A stretch of DNA of 64,000 nt. It comes from Orychophragmus violaceus (taxonomy: Eukaryota > Streptophyta > Magnoliopsida > Brassicales > Brassicaceae). This document shows, one piece after another, positions 32,730-44,530 of this stretch. A model generated the notes under the pieces. The model was not told where the DNA came from and did not search any database. It worked only from the letters and a program-made list of their open reading frames with translations. The position numbers and the translations under genes are program-made. Where the stretch lies: assembly GCA_030180135.1 (NCBI GenBank), contig CM058229.1:44419522-44483521 (forward strand), read 5' to 3'. The stretch's first letter is position 1; the number at the start of each line of letters is the position of its first letter.

Positions 32730-33887
32730 TCAAGCTGAGGGAGGGCTAGAGAGTGGAATCGAAGTCCCCTCCTCTATTGCTTCTGAGACGGAGTAATGCT
32801 TGAGTCTTTGGCCATTGACCGTGAACTCTTCATCTGATTTTCCCAAAAGTACCACCGCTCCATATGGTCTCACCTCCTTCACTCTAAACGGTCCCGACCA
32901 TCTAGACTTGAGCTTCCCGGGAAAGAGTTTCAACCGGGAGTTAAAGAGCAACACAAGATCTCCCTCCTTGAACTCCTTCTTCTGGATCAACTTATCATGG
33001 AAAAGCTTGGTCCTCTCCTTATAGATCTTCGAGCCCTCAAAAGCCTCAAGCCGTATCTCGTCAAGTTCATTCAGCCGAATTAACCTCCTCTCAGTTGCGG
33101 TCTTGATGTCAAAGTTCAGCAACTTGACAGCCCACATGGCCTTGTATTCCACCTCCACCGGTAAGTGACATGACTTACCATACAGCATGGTGAATGGTGT
33201 AGTGCCCAATGGAGTCTTGAAAGCAGTTCTATACGCCCAAAGTGCGTCATCAAGTTTCTTAGCCCAATCTTTCCTTGAGGCTCCAACAGTCTTCTCTAGG
33301 ATAGCCTTGATTTGCCTATTGGACACTTCAACTTGGCCGCTTGTCTGAGGATGATATGGTGTTGCAACCTTGTGCTTCACTCCATACTTCTTTAAAAGGC
33401 TCTCAAATAGCTTGTTGATGAAGTGTGAGCCTCCATCACTGATCACAATCCTCGGGATTCCAAATCTTGGGAAGATGATGCTATTGAATAGCTTTATTAC
33501 AACCTTGGCGTCATTAGTTAGACTCGCCACTGCTTCTACCCACTTGGAAACATAATCCACAGCTACTAAGATGTAGCTATTCCCGTAAGAGGATGGGAAG
33601 GGTCCCATGAAATCAATGCCCCACACATCAATTACTTCAACTTCAAGGATGGGGTTTTGAGGCATCTCATTTCTTCTATTGATATTCCCCTTTCTCTAAC
33701 AAGGATCACACTTAGTAATGAACTCTTGGGCATCTTTGAACATTGTAGGCCACCAAAACCCAGCTTGTAGAGCCTTTTGAACCGTCTTGAAAGTGGCAAA
33801 GTGACCACCATAATCTGACCCATGACAATGTAGGAGAATGCCTCCCACTTCTTCATCAGCTATGCACCTTCTATAGAGCTGATCCTT
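32730..33887 (-). pseudogene. Integrase of element A (in frame with RT, two stops)
   Basis: The frame follows directly from the RT/RNase H part after a TGA at 33888-33890. It shows the HHCC region ([20 protein letters not shown]…CDPC) with a TAG at 33696-33698 where a Gln is expected, then an open 311-codon stretch with the DDE core ([24 protein letters not shown]) and the C-terminal [10 protein letters not shown]…VNGQRLKHY. Catalytic residues are present. The product would be cut before the core unless both stops are read through. Confidence 0.88.
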
Positions 33888-35720
33888 TCACAAAGTGTAG
33901 AGGTAAGGCTCATCCCAATAGTACCTGTTGACATCTCTAAAGAACTTTTTTCTTTGGTAGCTATCGAGGCTTGGTGGTTCTTTCCCAACAGCTAGGAAAT
34001 TGACTATATCAGCATACCACGGTTCCTTGTCTTCAATAGAATTGACCTCCTCAATCCTCATTCTTGTATCATGAGCATCCTTAACAACCTTGCAAGCCAT
34101 TAGCTGCTCCTCAGGGAGAGAGTCATCTAGAGGAACACCATCCTCAATTCTCAGTCTTGACAAGTTATCTGCTACTCCATTCTCAATGCATTTCTTATCC
34201 TTAATCTCCAAGTCAAATTCTTGTAGCAGCAGTATCCACCTCAGAAGCCTTGGCTTGGCATCTTTCTTGGCAAGTAGATACCTCAACGCAGCATGATCCG
34301 TATACACCACAACTTTAGATCCAACCAAGTATGATCTGAACTTCTCAAAGGCAAACACCAAAGCAAGAAGCTCTTTCTCAGTTGTTGCATACCTCACTTG
34401 AGCATCGTCCAATGTCCTACTAGCATAGTATATGACATGGAGTTTCTTGTCTTTCCTCTGTCCAAGGACTGCTCCTACTGCGTAGTCACTTGCATCGCAC
34501 ATGATCTCAAAAGGCAACTCCCAGTCGGGAGCTTGGACTATCGGGGCGCTAATCAAGGCCTCCTTAATCATGTGGAACGCTGTCAAACACTCATCATCAA
34601 ACACATATTCTGTCTCCTTACACAGCAGACGTGTAAGTGGTCTAGCGATCTTGGAGAAATACTTAATAAACCGCCGGTAGAAACCTGCATGACCCAAAAA
34701 GCTTCGGATTCCCTTCACTGAGTTTGGTGGCTGAAGACTTGTCATCACCTCTATCTTAGCCTTATCCACTTCAATGCCATTCTCTGAGATCTTGTGACCC
34801 AACACAATCCCCTCTATTACCATGAAGTGGCACTTCTCCCAATTTAGCACGAGGTTCGTCTCTTCACATCTCCTTAAGACCCTGCACAAGTTCAGCAAAC
34901 AGGAGGAGAAAGAAGAACCATACACAGAGAAATCATCCATAAAGACTTCTACAATATCCTCAATAAGATCTGAGAAAATAGACATCATGCACCGCTGAAA
35001 GGTAGCCGGTGCATTGCACAAGCCAAATGGCATCCATCGATAAGCAAAGGTACCATAAGGACAAGTGAATGTCGTTTTCTCCTGATCATTAGGATGTATC
35101 GGGATCTGAAAAAATCCACTGTATCCATCAAGAAAGCAATAGAAAGGATGATTAGCAAGGCGTTCTAGCATTTGATCAATGAATGGCAATGGAAAATGAT
35201 ACTTCCTAGATGCGGCATTTAGTTTTCTATAATCAATACACATCCTATGCCCAGTGATAGTTCTAGTAGGAATCAATTCATTACTGTCATTTTTAACCAC
35301 AGTAATCCCCCCTTTCTTCGGAACACAGTGCACGCGAGAAACCCAAGTGCTATCCGAGATAGGGTAGATTATCCCTGCATCAAGCAATTTTAGAATCTCT
35401 TTCTTGACTACTTCCTTAAGATTAGGATTCAATCTTCTTTGGTGCTCAATAGAAGACATGGATTCATTTTCAAGGTGGATCCTATGAGTACACAAGCTAG
35501 GTGACAATCCTTTTATATCATCGAGTGAGTATCCTATTGCTTTTCTAAACTTTTTCAACTTAGTGGTCAAAGCAATCAATTCATCATCATTCAGCAACTC
35601 ATTCACAATGACATGATAGGTAGAGTTAGGGCCAAGAAATGCATACCGAAGCCCCCGCGGAAGGGGCTTTAACTCAACCTTTGGCGCCTTAAGCTCGCTC
35701 CAATCATCAGCTACAAGCTG
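33888..35720 (-). pseudogene. Reverse transcriptase / RNase H of element A
   Basis: In frame with gag-protease after TAG 35721-35723 and open to the TGA at 33888. The linker ([32 protein letters not shown]) precedes RT motifs [59 protein letters not shown] and catalytic FMDDFSVYG. RNase H starts [14 protein letters not shown] and has DHAALRYL. All RT catalytic residues are present. The first methionine (35606) is not a meaningful start; the part is expressed only as a fusion. Confidence 0.9.
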
Positions 35721-38258
35721 CTACTTGCACAGCTCTACTCCCTTGGCGCCATCAGCACCCACGTCTACAGCAAACACCTCCAGCTCCTTACACACTGAAT
35801 CTGATCCCAGCTCAATGAACTCAACCTCTTCTAACAAAGGCTTGTGCGAATCAAGCGCTCTCATATAAGCCCAGCTCTCTTCTTCAAGATACCCATACTC
35901 CCCACATTCCTTGGTCAAGGTAACCTCTAATGGATCATCCATGTTCAACTCCTCAAGGAGTTCATCAGCTAGCTCATCCATAGTCTCAATATAAAACATT
36001 TGACCTTGAATGGTTGGCTTCTTCATCACCTTGTTGATGTCAAATTTGAGCACTATGTCCTTGCCAAGGTTGAGGTCTATCTTCCCTTTCCTGACATCTA
36101 TAATCGCACCAGCTGTGGCAAGGAAAGGTCTCCCAAGGATTAGAGGATCCTTTGGTTCTTCATCCATCTCCAATACAATGAAATCTGTTGGTACTTCAAA
36201 TCCTCCTACTTTCACCGGAAGATCTTCTAGGAGACCAATTGGGTATCTCACTGATCTATCTGCAAGAACCAAGGAGATCCTACATGCCTTGTAGGTAGAG
36301 AAACCTAGCCTCTTGGCTACTGAGAAGGGCATCAAACTTGCGCTTTCTCCAAGATCACACAAACAACCCTCAAACCGATATGGACCGATAGCACATGGAA
36401 GAGTAAAACTGCCCGGATCTTCAAGTTTCCTTGGAACAATATTCCTCTGGATGATCGCACTACACTCATGAGACAACACAACCATCCCTTGCACTTCCTT
36501 GGTTCTTTCCTTGATTGCGTCCTTGAGAAACTTGCTATACTGAGGAACTAGCAAGAAGGCATCAATCAAAGGCATGGTCAACTCAACATTCTTCATCTGC
36601 TTTTCAAAAAGAGCTTTGTACTTCTCTAGGAGTTGCTTCTTGAATCTGCCCGGAAAGGGTAGCTTGGGCTCATAAGGTGGTGGCACAAACACACTATCCT
36701 TCTTCTTGAGTGTATCATTCAATACTTCTTCAACTACAACCTTTCCTTTCCTCTTGGCCATATCACTATCACTCTCTTTGTTGAGAGCAGAATTTTCAGA
36801 ATTCTCCTCCCCTTCTTGAACTTCAATGTCCTCATTGAGTGAAGATGTCAGCTTAGGCTTGGGCACTTGACTTTGTTGCAGATCCTTTCCACTTCTCAGG
36901 GTGATAGCGCTGATGTATTCTTTTGGGTTTTGCTCATATTTTCCGGGTAAAGTACCTTGAGTGCGGGATGTAGAGGCATTCTTGTTTTCCATGTTTGTGA
37001 CCCTTGAAGTCAAACTCTGAAGCTCATTCTTAAGGTCCCGTACTTCCATAGCTCCTGAGGCTTGCCCTTGAAGTAGTTGCTGCATCATACTTTTCAGCTC
37101 ATTCTCAGCTCCCGAAGAAGAAGAAGTTTGTTGTTGTTGTTGTCCAAAACCGGGCGGGTAGTGTTGCTTTGGTGCATAGCCTTGTTGACCCTGAAACTGA
37201 GGCTTATTTCCAAACCCTTGTTGGTTGGTGTAAGGGACAAATGGCTTTTGCTGTTGAGGTTGTTGAAAGCCTTGTTGCCCTTGTTGTTGAGCTTGTCCTT
37301 GAGATTGAGCTTGAGGATAGACTTGGTCCTGAGGATTGGCTACATTGGTGCTGCGGTATGAGAAGTTTGGGTGGTTTCTATAGTTTTGGTTGAAGCCTTT
37401 GTTGAAACCACCTTGTCCAACAATGAAGTTAATCTCCTCTTGTGTCAAATCCTCATCATCATCATAAAACTGTGGCTTAGAATCCTCCTGGTGTCCCACA
37501 AAGCTGATGTTCTTTTGGCCAATGGAGATCATCTTGTCTAACTTCTCATTCAAAGATTTTATCTCTTTCTCATACTTCTCATCTGAAGATGATGATCCTC
37601 TATTAGTCCTCTCATAATCCTCATTGTAGTTGCCATCACTCGTTGCCAGATTTTCAATCAGCTCCATAGCTGCATCTATTCCCTTGCCTAGGAAGTGTCC
37701 ATTGCTGCATGAATCTAGCATTGCCCTCATTCTAGGAAGCACTCCGCGGTAGAGGTTGCTGAGTAGTGTTTCCTTGGTGAAACCATGGTGTGAGAACTGA
37801 GTGGTGAGCTTATTGAACCTCTCCCAAGCTTCAGCGAAGCTCTCATTGTTGCGTTGTACAAACCCGGAAAGCTCACTGCGAAAACGGGCAGTCCTAGTAG
37901 GTGAGAAGAACTTCTTCAGGAAAGCTTTTTTCAGGTCTCCCCAGGTAGTGATGGATCCTGGAGGGATAGTGCTTTCCCAATCCTTGGCTCTGTCTGCCAA
38001 AGAGAAGACGGAGAGACGCATTTTCAACCCATCATCAGTCACACCATTCAGCCTCGTGGTGGCACAAATCTTGTCAAAGGTGTCCAAGTGCTGCAACGGG
38101 TCTTCAGATGCTAACCCATGGAACTGATTGTTCTGCACCATTTTCATCACCATAGCGCGGATCTCAAAGTTATTATTGTTCACCGCTGGTGGAATGATTC
38201 CATGCCGGTTAGCATTTGTGTCAGGTGTATCTCCTTCACCAATGGCCCTAACCGGACT

Positions 38259-38302
<44 letters not shown>

Positions 38303-38459
38303 CTTGATCCTCGTGGTTATCCATAACTCTTTGCTCAACACTTTCAACTTGAACAGCTCGTTCTTGTGCTCGTCGTTCCCTTGCTAATCTCCTCTCGTGT
38401 GCTTTGATGTCGTAAACTCTTGCAACTAAGTTTGTAGTCCCTTTGCTGCGCAAGTTCAT
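35721..38459 (-). CDS. Gag-protease ORF of element A (912 codons)
   Basis: Starts MNLRSKGTTN and ends ELCK with TAG at 35721-35723. A CAG/CAA tract encodes a run of Gln after EDQE (38263-38310). Retrotransposon gag covers about residues 135-245 (WESTIPPGSITTWGDLKKAF). A long Gln/Gly/Pro/Tyr-rich segment (about 370-450) takes the place of a zinc knuckle, and I see no CCHC box. The protease motif CDLGESASLMPFSVAKRLG sits near residue 705; B has CDLGSS here. The Ala-to-Glu-like change after DLG may weaken the enzyme. The frame continues directly into RT beyond the TAG. Confidence 0.92.
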
Positions 38460-38557
38460 ACACCTAGCATCAAAAAGAGAGAAAGTAGCAAATTAGTAAC
38501 AATAACTTGAACTAAAAAGGAATAGAAAACGAATTGATATATCCAGAATCCCAAAAT

Positions 38558-38570
38558 GGCAACGGCGCCA
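38558..38570 (-). other. Primer-binding site of element A
   Basis: The minus strand reads TGGCGCCGTTGCC, three bases inside the 5' LTR. It is the tRNA-Asp-type site, one base different from B's (GTTGTC). Confidence 0.85.
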
Positions 38571-38573
38571 AAT

Positions 38574-39997
38574 TGATAACAAGGATTTTGCAATCCTTTG
38601 AGGTACCAATTCCTCAAGCTTATCGAAATAGCTTTGAGGTATCGAACCTATTCTGGGACGGATAAAACCAATACGCACACACTAAACCTTCAGAGTCAAA
38701 TCAAACAATTTGGGTTTTTAATTCCTAACAATCCTAACAAAGCAAATCAGACCAAAGTAAACAAGAAGCTAATAAACAAACGATTCAATCAATGGGAAAA
38801 ATAAGGCTCAAGGGTAAGGGTCAACGGATAGGTGACTCGGGATGATCAAGGAATCCTAATTCAAACTTCTAAAAGCTAATCTCCTAGCAAGGAACACACC
38901 ATGTAAATCAGTTTAATCTCTCAATACCAATTCTTCACTTAATCTTAACTCAAGAACAAATTATCATTTGTGAATTAAAGTCAAACGAACATTCAAACAG
39001 GTTCCAATTAGCAAACAATCACTCTAGACATACATTTTCATGTGCTAGAATATGAAAGTCCTAACAAAGCTAAATACTGGAATTTCATCGAACATGTTGT
39101 GAACAAGAAATTCTAAACATCCTAATCAATGTGATCAAGATTAATTAGGCATTAAGCACACTTTGCTAGATGAGATTCTAAACAATTAACCACTAGAATT
39201 CTATTGATCACCTCTAATCAACCTAATCCTACCCAACCCACAAGCCTATGGAGAACTACTCACAAATCATAACTAGATCAATAAAACTCATAGGAATAGA
39301 GTTGATCATGGAGATTGGTGAGGGATTGAAAGATTTGTAGAAGGAATAATGAAGAAAATACTAGATTAATCTCAAGAATCAAATTTGTTCTTACAAAATA
39401 GTTTAGAACACCAAAAACAGCTTAAAGAACAAAAAGAAATAGGTTTTTGGCTTAAATAGTCTAAAGGGTGCGAGCCAGGTCAACCCGGAACAAACCGGGT
39501 GTTGACCCGGATCCGGTACCTCTTCTGGGACGCGTATCGGCTCGGCCAGCCGATATCCGGGCCGATATCAAGTCTCAGATTTATTTGGCACAAAACGTAT
39601 CGGTTGGCTGAACCGATATGCCAACCGATATTGAATCAACGAATTTAATCCGAGAGTTTCATATCGGTTGAGCCAACCGATATTGAACCCGATATGAACT
39701 CTCGGATTTTTGCCCGAACAAACGTATCGGCTCATCCACCCGATATCCCGGCCGATATGACCGCCTGCTGCCTCTTACTTGGTCCTTTAAGCTCCAAACT
39801 CCCCATCCAATTCCAAATCATCTGCAAAAACACAAGGAAACACTCCAAATGCAAGCCTAAAGTGCCTACTCCTAGTCCTAAAAAATTCTAGACTCTAGAT
39901 GTGACAATGACTCGACAAAATGGTATGAATGATGGAGAAAAGAAGTCAAAACAAGAACTATACACAAGCCTAAATGCATGAAAATGTATGAATATCA
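38574..39997 (-). repeat. 5' LTR of element A
   Basis: It pairs with 16814-18236. On the minus strand it starts TGATATTCAT and ends CTTGTTATCA. The ~64-bp GTATCGG/CCGATAT array lies at about 39532-39760. It is followed (plus strand) by the TSD TGTAC at 39998-40002. Confidence 0.95.
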
Positions 39998-40002
39998 TGT
40001 AC

Positions 40003-40285
40003 TTCTTTTATTACGAATTTATCCAATGTTTTTATCAAAAATCTTTATGAGTTTGGATCATAAATTTTGTTGGTGTTTCATATCAAAAAACCCGTAGTTT
40101 CTTTTGGTATGATTCTTAAAGATACCAAGTCGTGGTGTTAGAGATTCATTCCACAATTCTCTGATCTAACCAATCAATAATCTGAACCCTTCCATCATCA
40201 CGGCTTCACAGCCACAATCTATCCAAGTCTCAACCTCACAAGTGCCAATCTAGGGAAGATCTAATCACTTTTTTAAGTCAGTGAC
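40003..40285. other. Short unique stretch between elements A and C
   Basis: Sequence resumes from the left flank of A (…AAAGCCATGTAC | TTCTTTTATT). It matches neither A nor the start of C's other LTR. No coding potential is seen. Confidence 0.5.
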
Positions 40286-41688
40286 AACCATCTCAACCCA
40301 GCTGGATGAAGTTTTAGGTTCTTGGATCAACTGGTGGTCTAGACTAGCTGGTCATGGGCGTTTATGGGCGAATGAACACCAATGGATTGGCACTCATTTG
40401 CCAACCATTGGCATCCCTTCAACAGTAATGGTTATGGGGGATTGGTGGCCTATAAATACTTCATTCCTGGCCATTTTGTGCAGACATTTCCACAGGGAAA
40501 ATTCCCAGAAACATAACAAAAGAAATCGCGAAAAAGGATCAAGGAAGAGAAGATGGTTGGCCGAACTCTTCGGAAGAGGAAGTCGCCGGCGGATCAAGAT
40601 GCAATGGTGCGGTTTAGGCTTGGCTGAAACGGCGCAGACAAAGATCATCCATGGATCCAAATATGCCTAAGGAGCCGGCAAGGCAGCCGGATCACAAAAG
40701 GTACGAGCCGATGCCACAGGAACTGCGACCACATCATAGCCATCCGGTCGACAGTCGAGCGGGTTGGCAAGGCAAAGGCTCTTTCTCTCTCTCTCTCTCT
40801 CTCACTCACTCTCTTGGAAATTAATGCTGGAGAAATAGTTAATCAAGATATAGGTGTCTCGGTCATAAGTCCTGTGAACCGCACGATCGATCAACGGATC
40901 GATTATGGGAGAGCGATGGTACTAGCGGGACGATACACGAGATGGTCCACGGGAAGACCGTAAGGGTCGCATGGGCGGTACTCGTGCGATCTGCCGATAA
41001 ATCCGAGAGACTGTATCAGGGACGAGGGACCGCGAAAACGGACCGGGTGCAACCATGAGAATGATTGGAATGATCAGTCCGGACGAAACCAACTCGGGCA
41101 TGCGAGCATTACTCGGTAATACTACAAACAATGGTGACAGGTTAGCGAGTCAGGACACGAACCGTGTCTGTGACTGGTTTATTGAGTCGGCTGTTCGTAT
41201 GGGCCTAGATCAGGCTAGGGAACCTTAAAACAATTAGGAGATTTATACGGTTTATTTGGGAATACATGTGCATATAGGATTGGATGCTAGGTTTCTGGAT
41301 ATATGATTAAGTCTTATTATACTATTGATGTGTTTATGTATGCAAGACCTGAGGTTGATCGTAGAGATGATCAGGATTAGGCGTGCGGGACACAAGACCC
41401 ATTGGACGAGTGGTGGTTTAGACTGGATAGTTCGGACTGAAAAATGTTATAGCCTATAGTGCAAACTCACGATTATATCAATACCTTTTTTATATTAATA
41501 AAATACCAGTTTATTGCCTTATATGTTTATGCTTGATGAATATAGACTTAGGTGAATGGAATTCATATATATGAATTAGGACTTAGACAAACGTTTGGAA
41601 CCTTAGGATTTAGACTAGAAGGTTCGGGTCACTTAGTGACCAAACGTGGACAAACTCTTTGGCTTAGAAGCGGGGATGGAGTGTTTTA
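40286..41688 (+). repeat. 5' LTR of element C (5'-truncated)
   Basis: Homologous to 54845-56429 from about its 190th base onward. Shared blocks include GGGCGAAT(T/G)…CACCAATGGATT, CCTGGCCATTTTGTGCAGAC and TGTTTATGTATGCAAGACC. A good TATA box, CCTATAAATACTTC, lies at 40449-40462. It ends near 41688 (GTGTTTTA), just before TGGTATTAGAGC. Confidence 0.8.
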
Positions 41689-41691
41689 AGT

Positions 41692-41703
41692 TGGTATTAG
41701 AGC
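41692..41703 (+). other. Primer-binding site of element C
   Basis: TGGTATTAGAGC is a one-base variant of the initiator tRNA-Met site. Its position just inside the LTR supports the call. Confidence 0.75.
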
Positions 41704-41829
41704 GGAGATGTTTCTAGGACATTTTGTGTTAGGGCACACACCACTCGTCCGAGGATAGATGTTCCGCGCTAGGTAGATATGTTTAGACTTGGAGGTTAAC
41801 TGCTAGGGTAAACTAACTTGTTGAATCTT

Positions 41830-43295
41830 CAGGCTGGAAAAACAAGATCTCTAAAGAAAATAAAAAGAAGGAGCCATCTGGTTCCGAGAAAGGTACAAAG
41901 GTCCAGACCACTCTGATCATACCTAAACTAACCGAACCTGTGATTTTCCAACCAGGCACCCTACCTACGGTTCTCCCTACACACGTTGAGACTAGGGTCA
42001 ACGACTTGGAAGTCCGCAAAAAGGGAGGAACCAAAGGATTTGGGCTATACCTCACATGCGGCCCATGACAAGGTTGAGCGTGTGGGGGACGGTGTGATGG
42101 GTGGCGAGGTTCAACCAACCGCGGTTCCAAACATCAGTGAGATGTGGAACATGATGAAAGCGGTAATGGACCGGCTGACAGTTCTGACACATAATGCTCC
42201 ACCGGTGGAAAGGCAAGCTAGTGATCAGACTAGGATCCACGCTGCCATCCCCGAAAACAACGATCCGATGGACGATCAGGCCGAGATGGTCGAGATAGAC
42301 CCGCCTCCGATCAGGACTTCTCGGTAGGTGGATAATCCTAGCATCTTGGGCAATATCACAAAACTGGGTACGAAACATTTCAAAGAAAGTGTGGATCCCA
42401 TTGAGGCAGCCGAGTGAAGGAGTCATTTGACTCAAAACTTGCTTTCTACTCGGTGCCTGGTGGACTACAAGACGAAAATTCCGGTCCATTTCCTGGAATG
42501 GGATGCCCACAACTTGTGGCTTGCGGTAGAGAGGCGCACCAAGGGAAGGATCGTGACATTTGAGGACTTTGAGACGGATTTCAACCGAAAATACTTTCTG
42601 GGCGAGGCTTGGGACAGAGTGGAAGGTCAATTCTTGAACTTGATCTAGGGTCGTGGAACGGTATGGGAGTACGAGCCAGAGTTTGATCGGCTCCGGTGTT
42701 TTGTGGTACAAGAGTGCGAGGATGAAGCGGCACATGTACATTGTTTCCTTTGCGGATTGCGGGTGGAACTTCGTACTCACTGCTCGGTTTGTACCTATAA
42801 CTCTGTCTCGGAGTTGGTCAAATGTGCTTCCACAGTGGAGACCAACATAGCCAAGGAGAACCGGCTGAGGACACAGTCACAAGACAAGATGACTGGCCGA
42901 ACCGGGAGGGACATGAAGAGTAAATGGAATCAAATGGAGACTGATACCCAAAGCTCGAGCGGCCGCACAGTCTGGCCTACTTACGGTAAGAACCACAAAG
43001 GTGTGTTGGAAGATATGTGGGGCGTATGCGGGGTGCAGAAGTAAGGATCATAGAATCCAAAACGGTCTGCTTCCAAAGTGGACACTCCGGCCATTACCAA
43101 AAGGATTGCCTAAAGCATCCACAAGGAGGAGTAAGCCAAGCGGTTGACTGCAGACATGTCAATGCGGTTAAGGACATGAACCAGACCGGTGCACCGCGAG
43201 TCTATGAGCTGGTGAAGGACTCCAGCGAGGCTGGTACCTTCAATGCGATCACTGGTACGCCACCAATCCAGGGACGAACCTATGTTCTAACGTAA
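41830..43295 (+). pseudogene. Gag remnant of element C
   Basis: Fragments in two frames add up to a Ty3 gag: MWNMMKAVMDRLTVLTHN, then FLEWDAHNLWLAVERRTKG, FEDFETDFNRKYFLGEAWD, VWEYEPEFDRL and a knuckle CFQSGHSGHYQKDC at about 43070-43111. Stops fall where Trp, Gln or Arg codons would be expected (about 42325, 42415, 42647). After GRTYVLT the sequence leaves coding DNA at about 43295. Confidence 0.8.
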
Positions 43296-43365
43296 GTGGT
43301 CACGTGCCCCCGTCTAAGAATAGATAACTTTGTTTGTATCATACTACAACTTGTCTTACATAGCA

Positions 43366-43850
43366 CAGTGGCACTAGTTGCCCCCATCTAAAATGATAGT
43401 GTGAGTTCGATGCCCTGTGTATTCTTTTTCTCTCCATTTTTTTGTTGTTTTTATGTTAGTCTTATGGGTCCCATGGTTGATTCTTTTACCTTTTTGTTTA
43501 GTTTGTTATAGTTTTTCCAATATTTATCATAAATTTTATATAAATCAATTTTTTCTTGAATAAATTAACTAACCATGTTAATATCCAAATTTTTTTTCTT
43601 TCTTATTGAATTATATTTTCCAAAACAATATAACTACCCTTTTGTCGAAAAGAATATTATCAAAAAAATATATAGTATTATTATTTAATGTGAAATTGAT
43701 GTTGTTTAGCAATTATATTTATATATTACACATATATATATGTGTATATATATATATATATATTAAAATTTAATATTAATATATGTTTAAATTATATAAT
43801 ACATTTATAATATTGTGCCCCCGGTTAAAAATGTTCTAGATCCGCCACTG
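43366..43850. mobile_element. hAT-like MITE inserted in element C
   Basis: The 485-bp stretch begins CAGTGGCACTAGTTGCCCCC and ends in the reverse complement of CAGTGGCGGATCTAGAAC. It shares a 7-bp terminal inverted repeat (CAGTGGC) and a subterminal GCCCCC. The interior is very AT-rich. An 8-bp TSD expected for hAT is not evident (ACATAGCA versus CACTAACC), so the limits or class may be off. A second GTGCCCCCGTCTAAG motif lies just outside at about 43304. Confidence 0.5.
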
Positions 43851-43866
43851 CACTAACCTAAGACTT

Positions 43867-44090
43867 CTACACTCTACATTCTACATGATGTATTCTACAT
43901 TCTACATGTTATGTTTTACATTTTACATTTGGTATTTTACATAATATGTTCTGCATTCTACATCATGCATTAAACATTATAAGTTCTTCATTCTACAATT
44001 GACATTCTACATGATATATTCTACATTCTACATTTGGCATTCTATATGATACGTTATACATTCTGGACTTTACACTTTATATTATTACTT
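43867..44090. repeat. TTCTACAT minisatellite in element C
   Basis: About 220 bp of degenerate CATTCTACAT(T/G) units, some in a loose ~48-bp higher order (ATTCTACATGATGTATTCTAC…). It stands between gag and protease of C, next to the MITE-like insert. Confidence 0.75.
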
Positions 44091-44109
44091 TTTCTGCAAT
44101 GCATTGCAT

Positions 44110-44530
44110 GGGGAATTGGGGGTTTGGTAATTACCATTCTGGGGTCAATGCGTAGGGACCGTAACCATTGGTGGTGTGGAAACACACGTACTATTTGACT
44201 CCGGGGCGACACATAGTTTTGTGAGCCAGAAGATGATCGTAAGAGGCTTGTTCCGAATGGAACAAGTGGATCGTTTTGGTGTTAATGCGGCTGGAGGCCA
44301 AGTTATGCCAGCAATGGGAATGTTTTGGGACATACCCATTTCCATAGGATGCGTGAGTATGCTGGTTGATCTATTCGTGATCCAGCTCAAGCACCAAAAG
44401 ATGATCTTGGGCATGGATTGGCTCGGTCGGTACTAAGCTACGGTTGATTGCCACCGAGGAAGGGTGTGGTTTGAGACACCGGAAGGGAGAATTCAGTTCC
44501 AAGGGATAAGGCCGACAACATGAAGTCTAG
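44110..44530 (+). pseudogene. Protease region of element C
   Basis: Reads TVTIGGVETHVLFDSGATHS, with the aspartic protease DSGA motif, then FVIQLKHQKMILGMDWLGRY and VDCHRGRVWFETP after a stop at 44434. This is the usual Ty3 chromovirus protease followed by the linker to RT. The active-site residues are intact although the ORF is broken. Confidence 0.85.

Larger units (their letters stand above)
16814..39997 (-). mobile_element. Complete Athila-type Ty3 LTR retrotransposon (element A), interrupted by element B
   Basis: Two LTRs (16814-18236 and 38574-39997; 1423 and 1424 bp) bracket the element, and the 5-bp duplication TGTAC flanks it (16809-16813 and 39998-40002). On the minus strand the order is 5' LTR, PBS, gag-protease, RT/RNase H, integrase, a spacer with a 5-copy repeat array, an Athila-type third ORF, 3' non-coding DNA, PPT and 3' LTR. 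Without the inserted element B and its extra TSD it would be about 13.4 kb. The LTRs differ at about 24 positions by eye (~1.7%). Four in-frame stops make the copy non-autonomous as it stands. Confidence 0.95.

Noticed and set aside
32102..32738. ORFs of about 100-163 codons with repeating YRPGQPIRGPI-like units on both strands
   Set aside because: They are translations of the GTATCGG/CCGATA array, open in several frames at once, so not protein-coding evidence.
38118..38387. Leucine-rich plus-strand ORF with a long Leu run
   Set aside because: It is the antisense of the polyglutamine tract in gag of element A.
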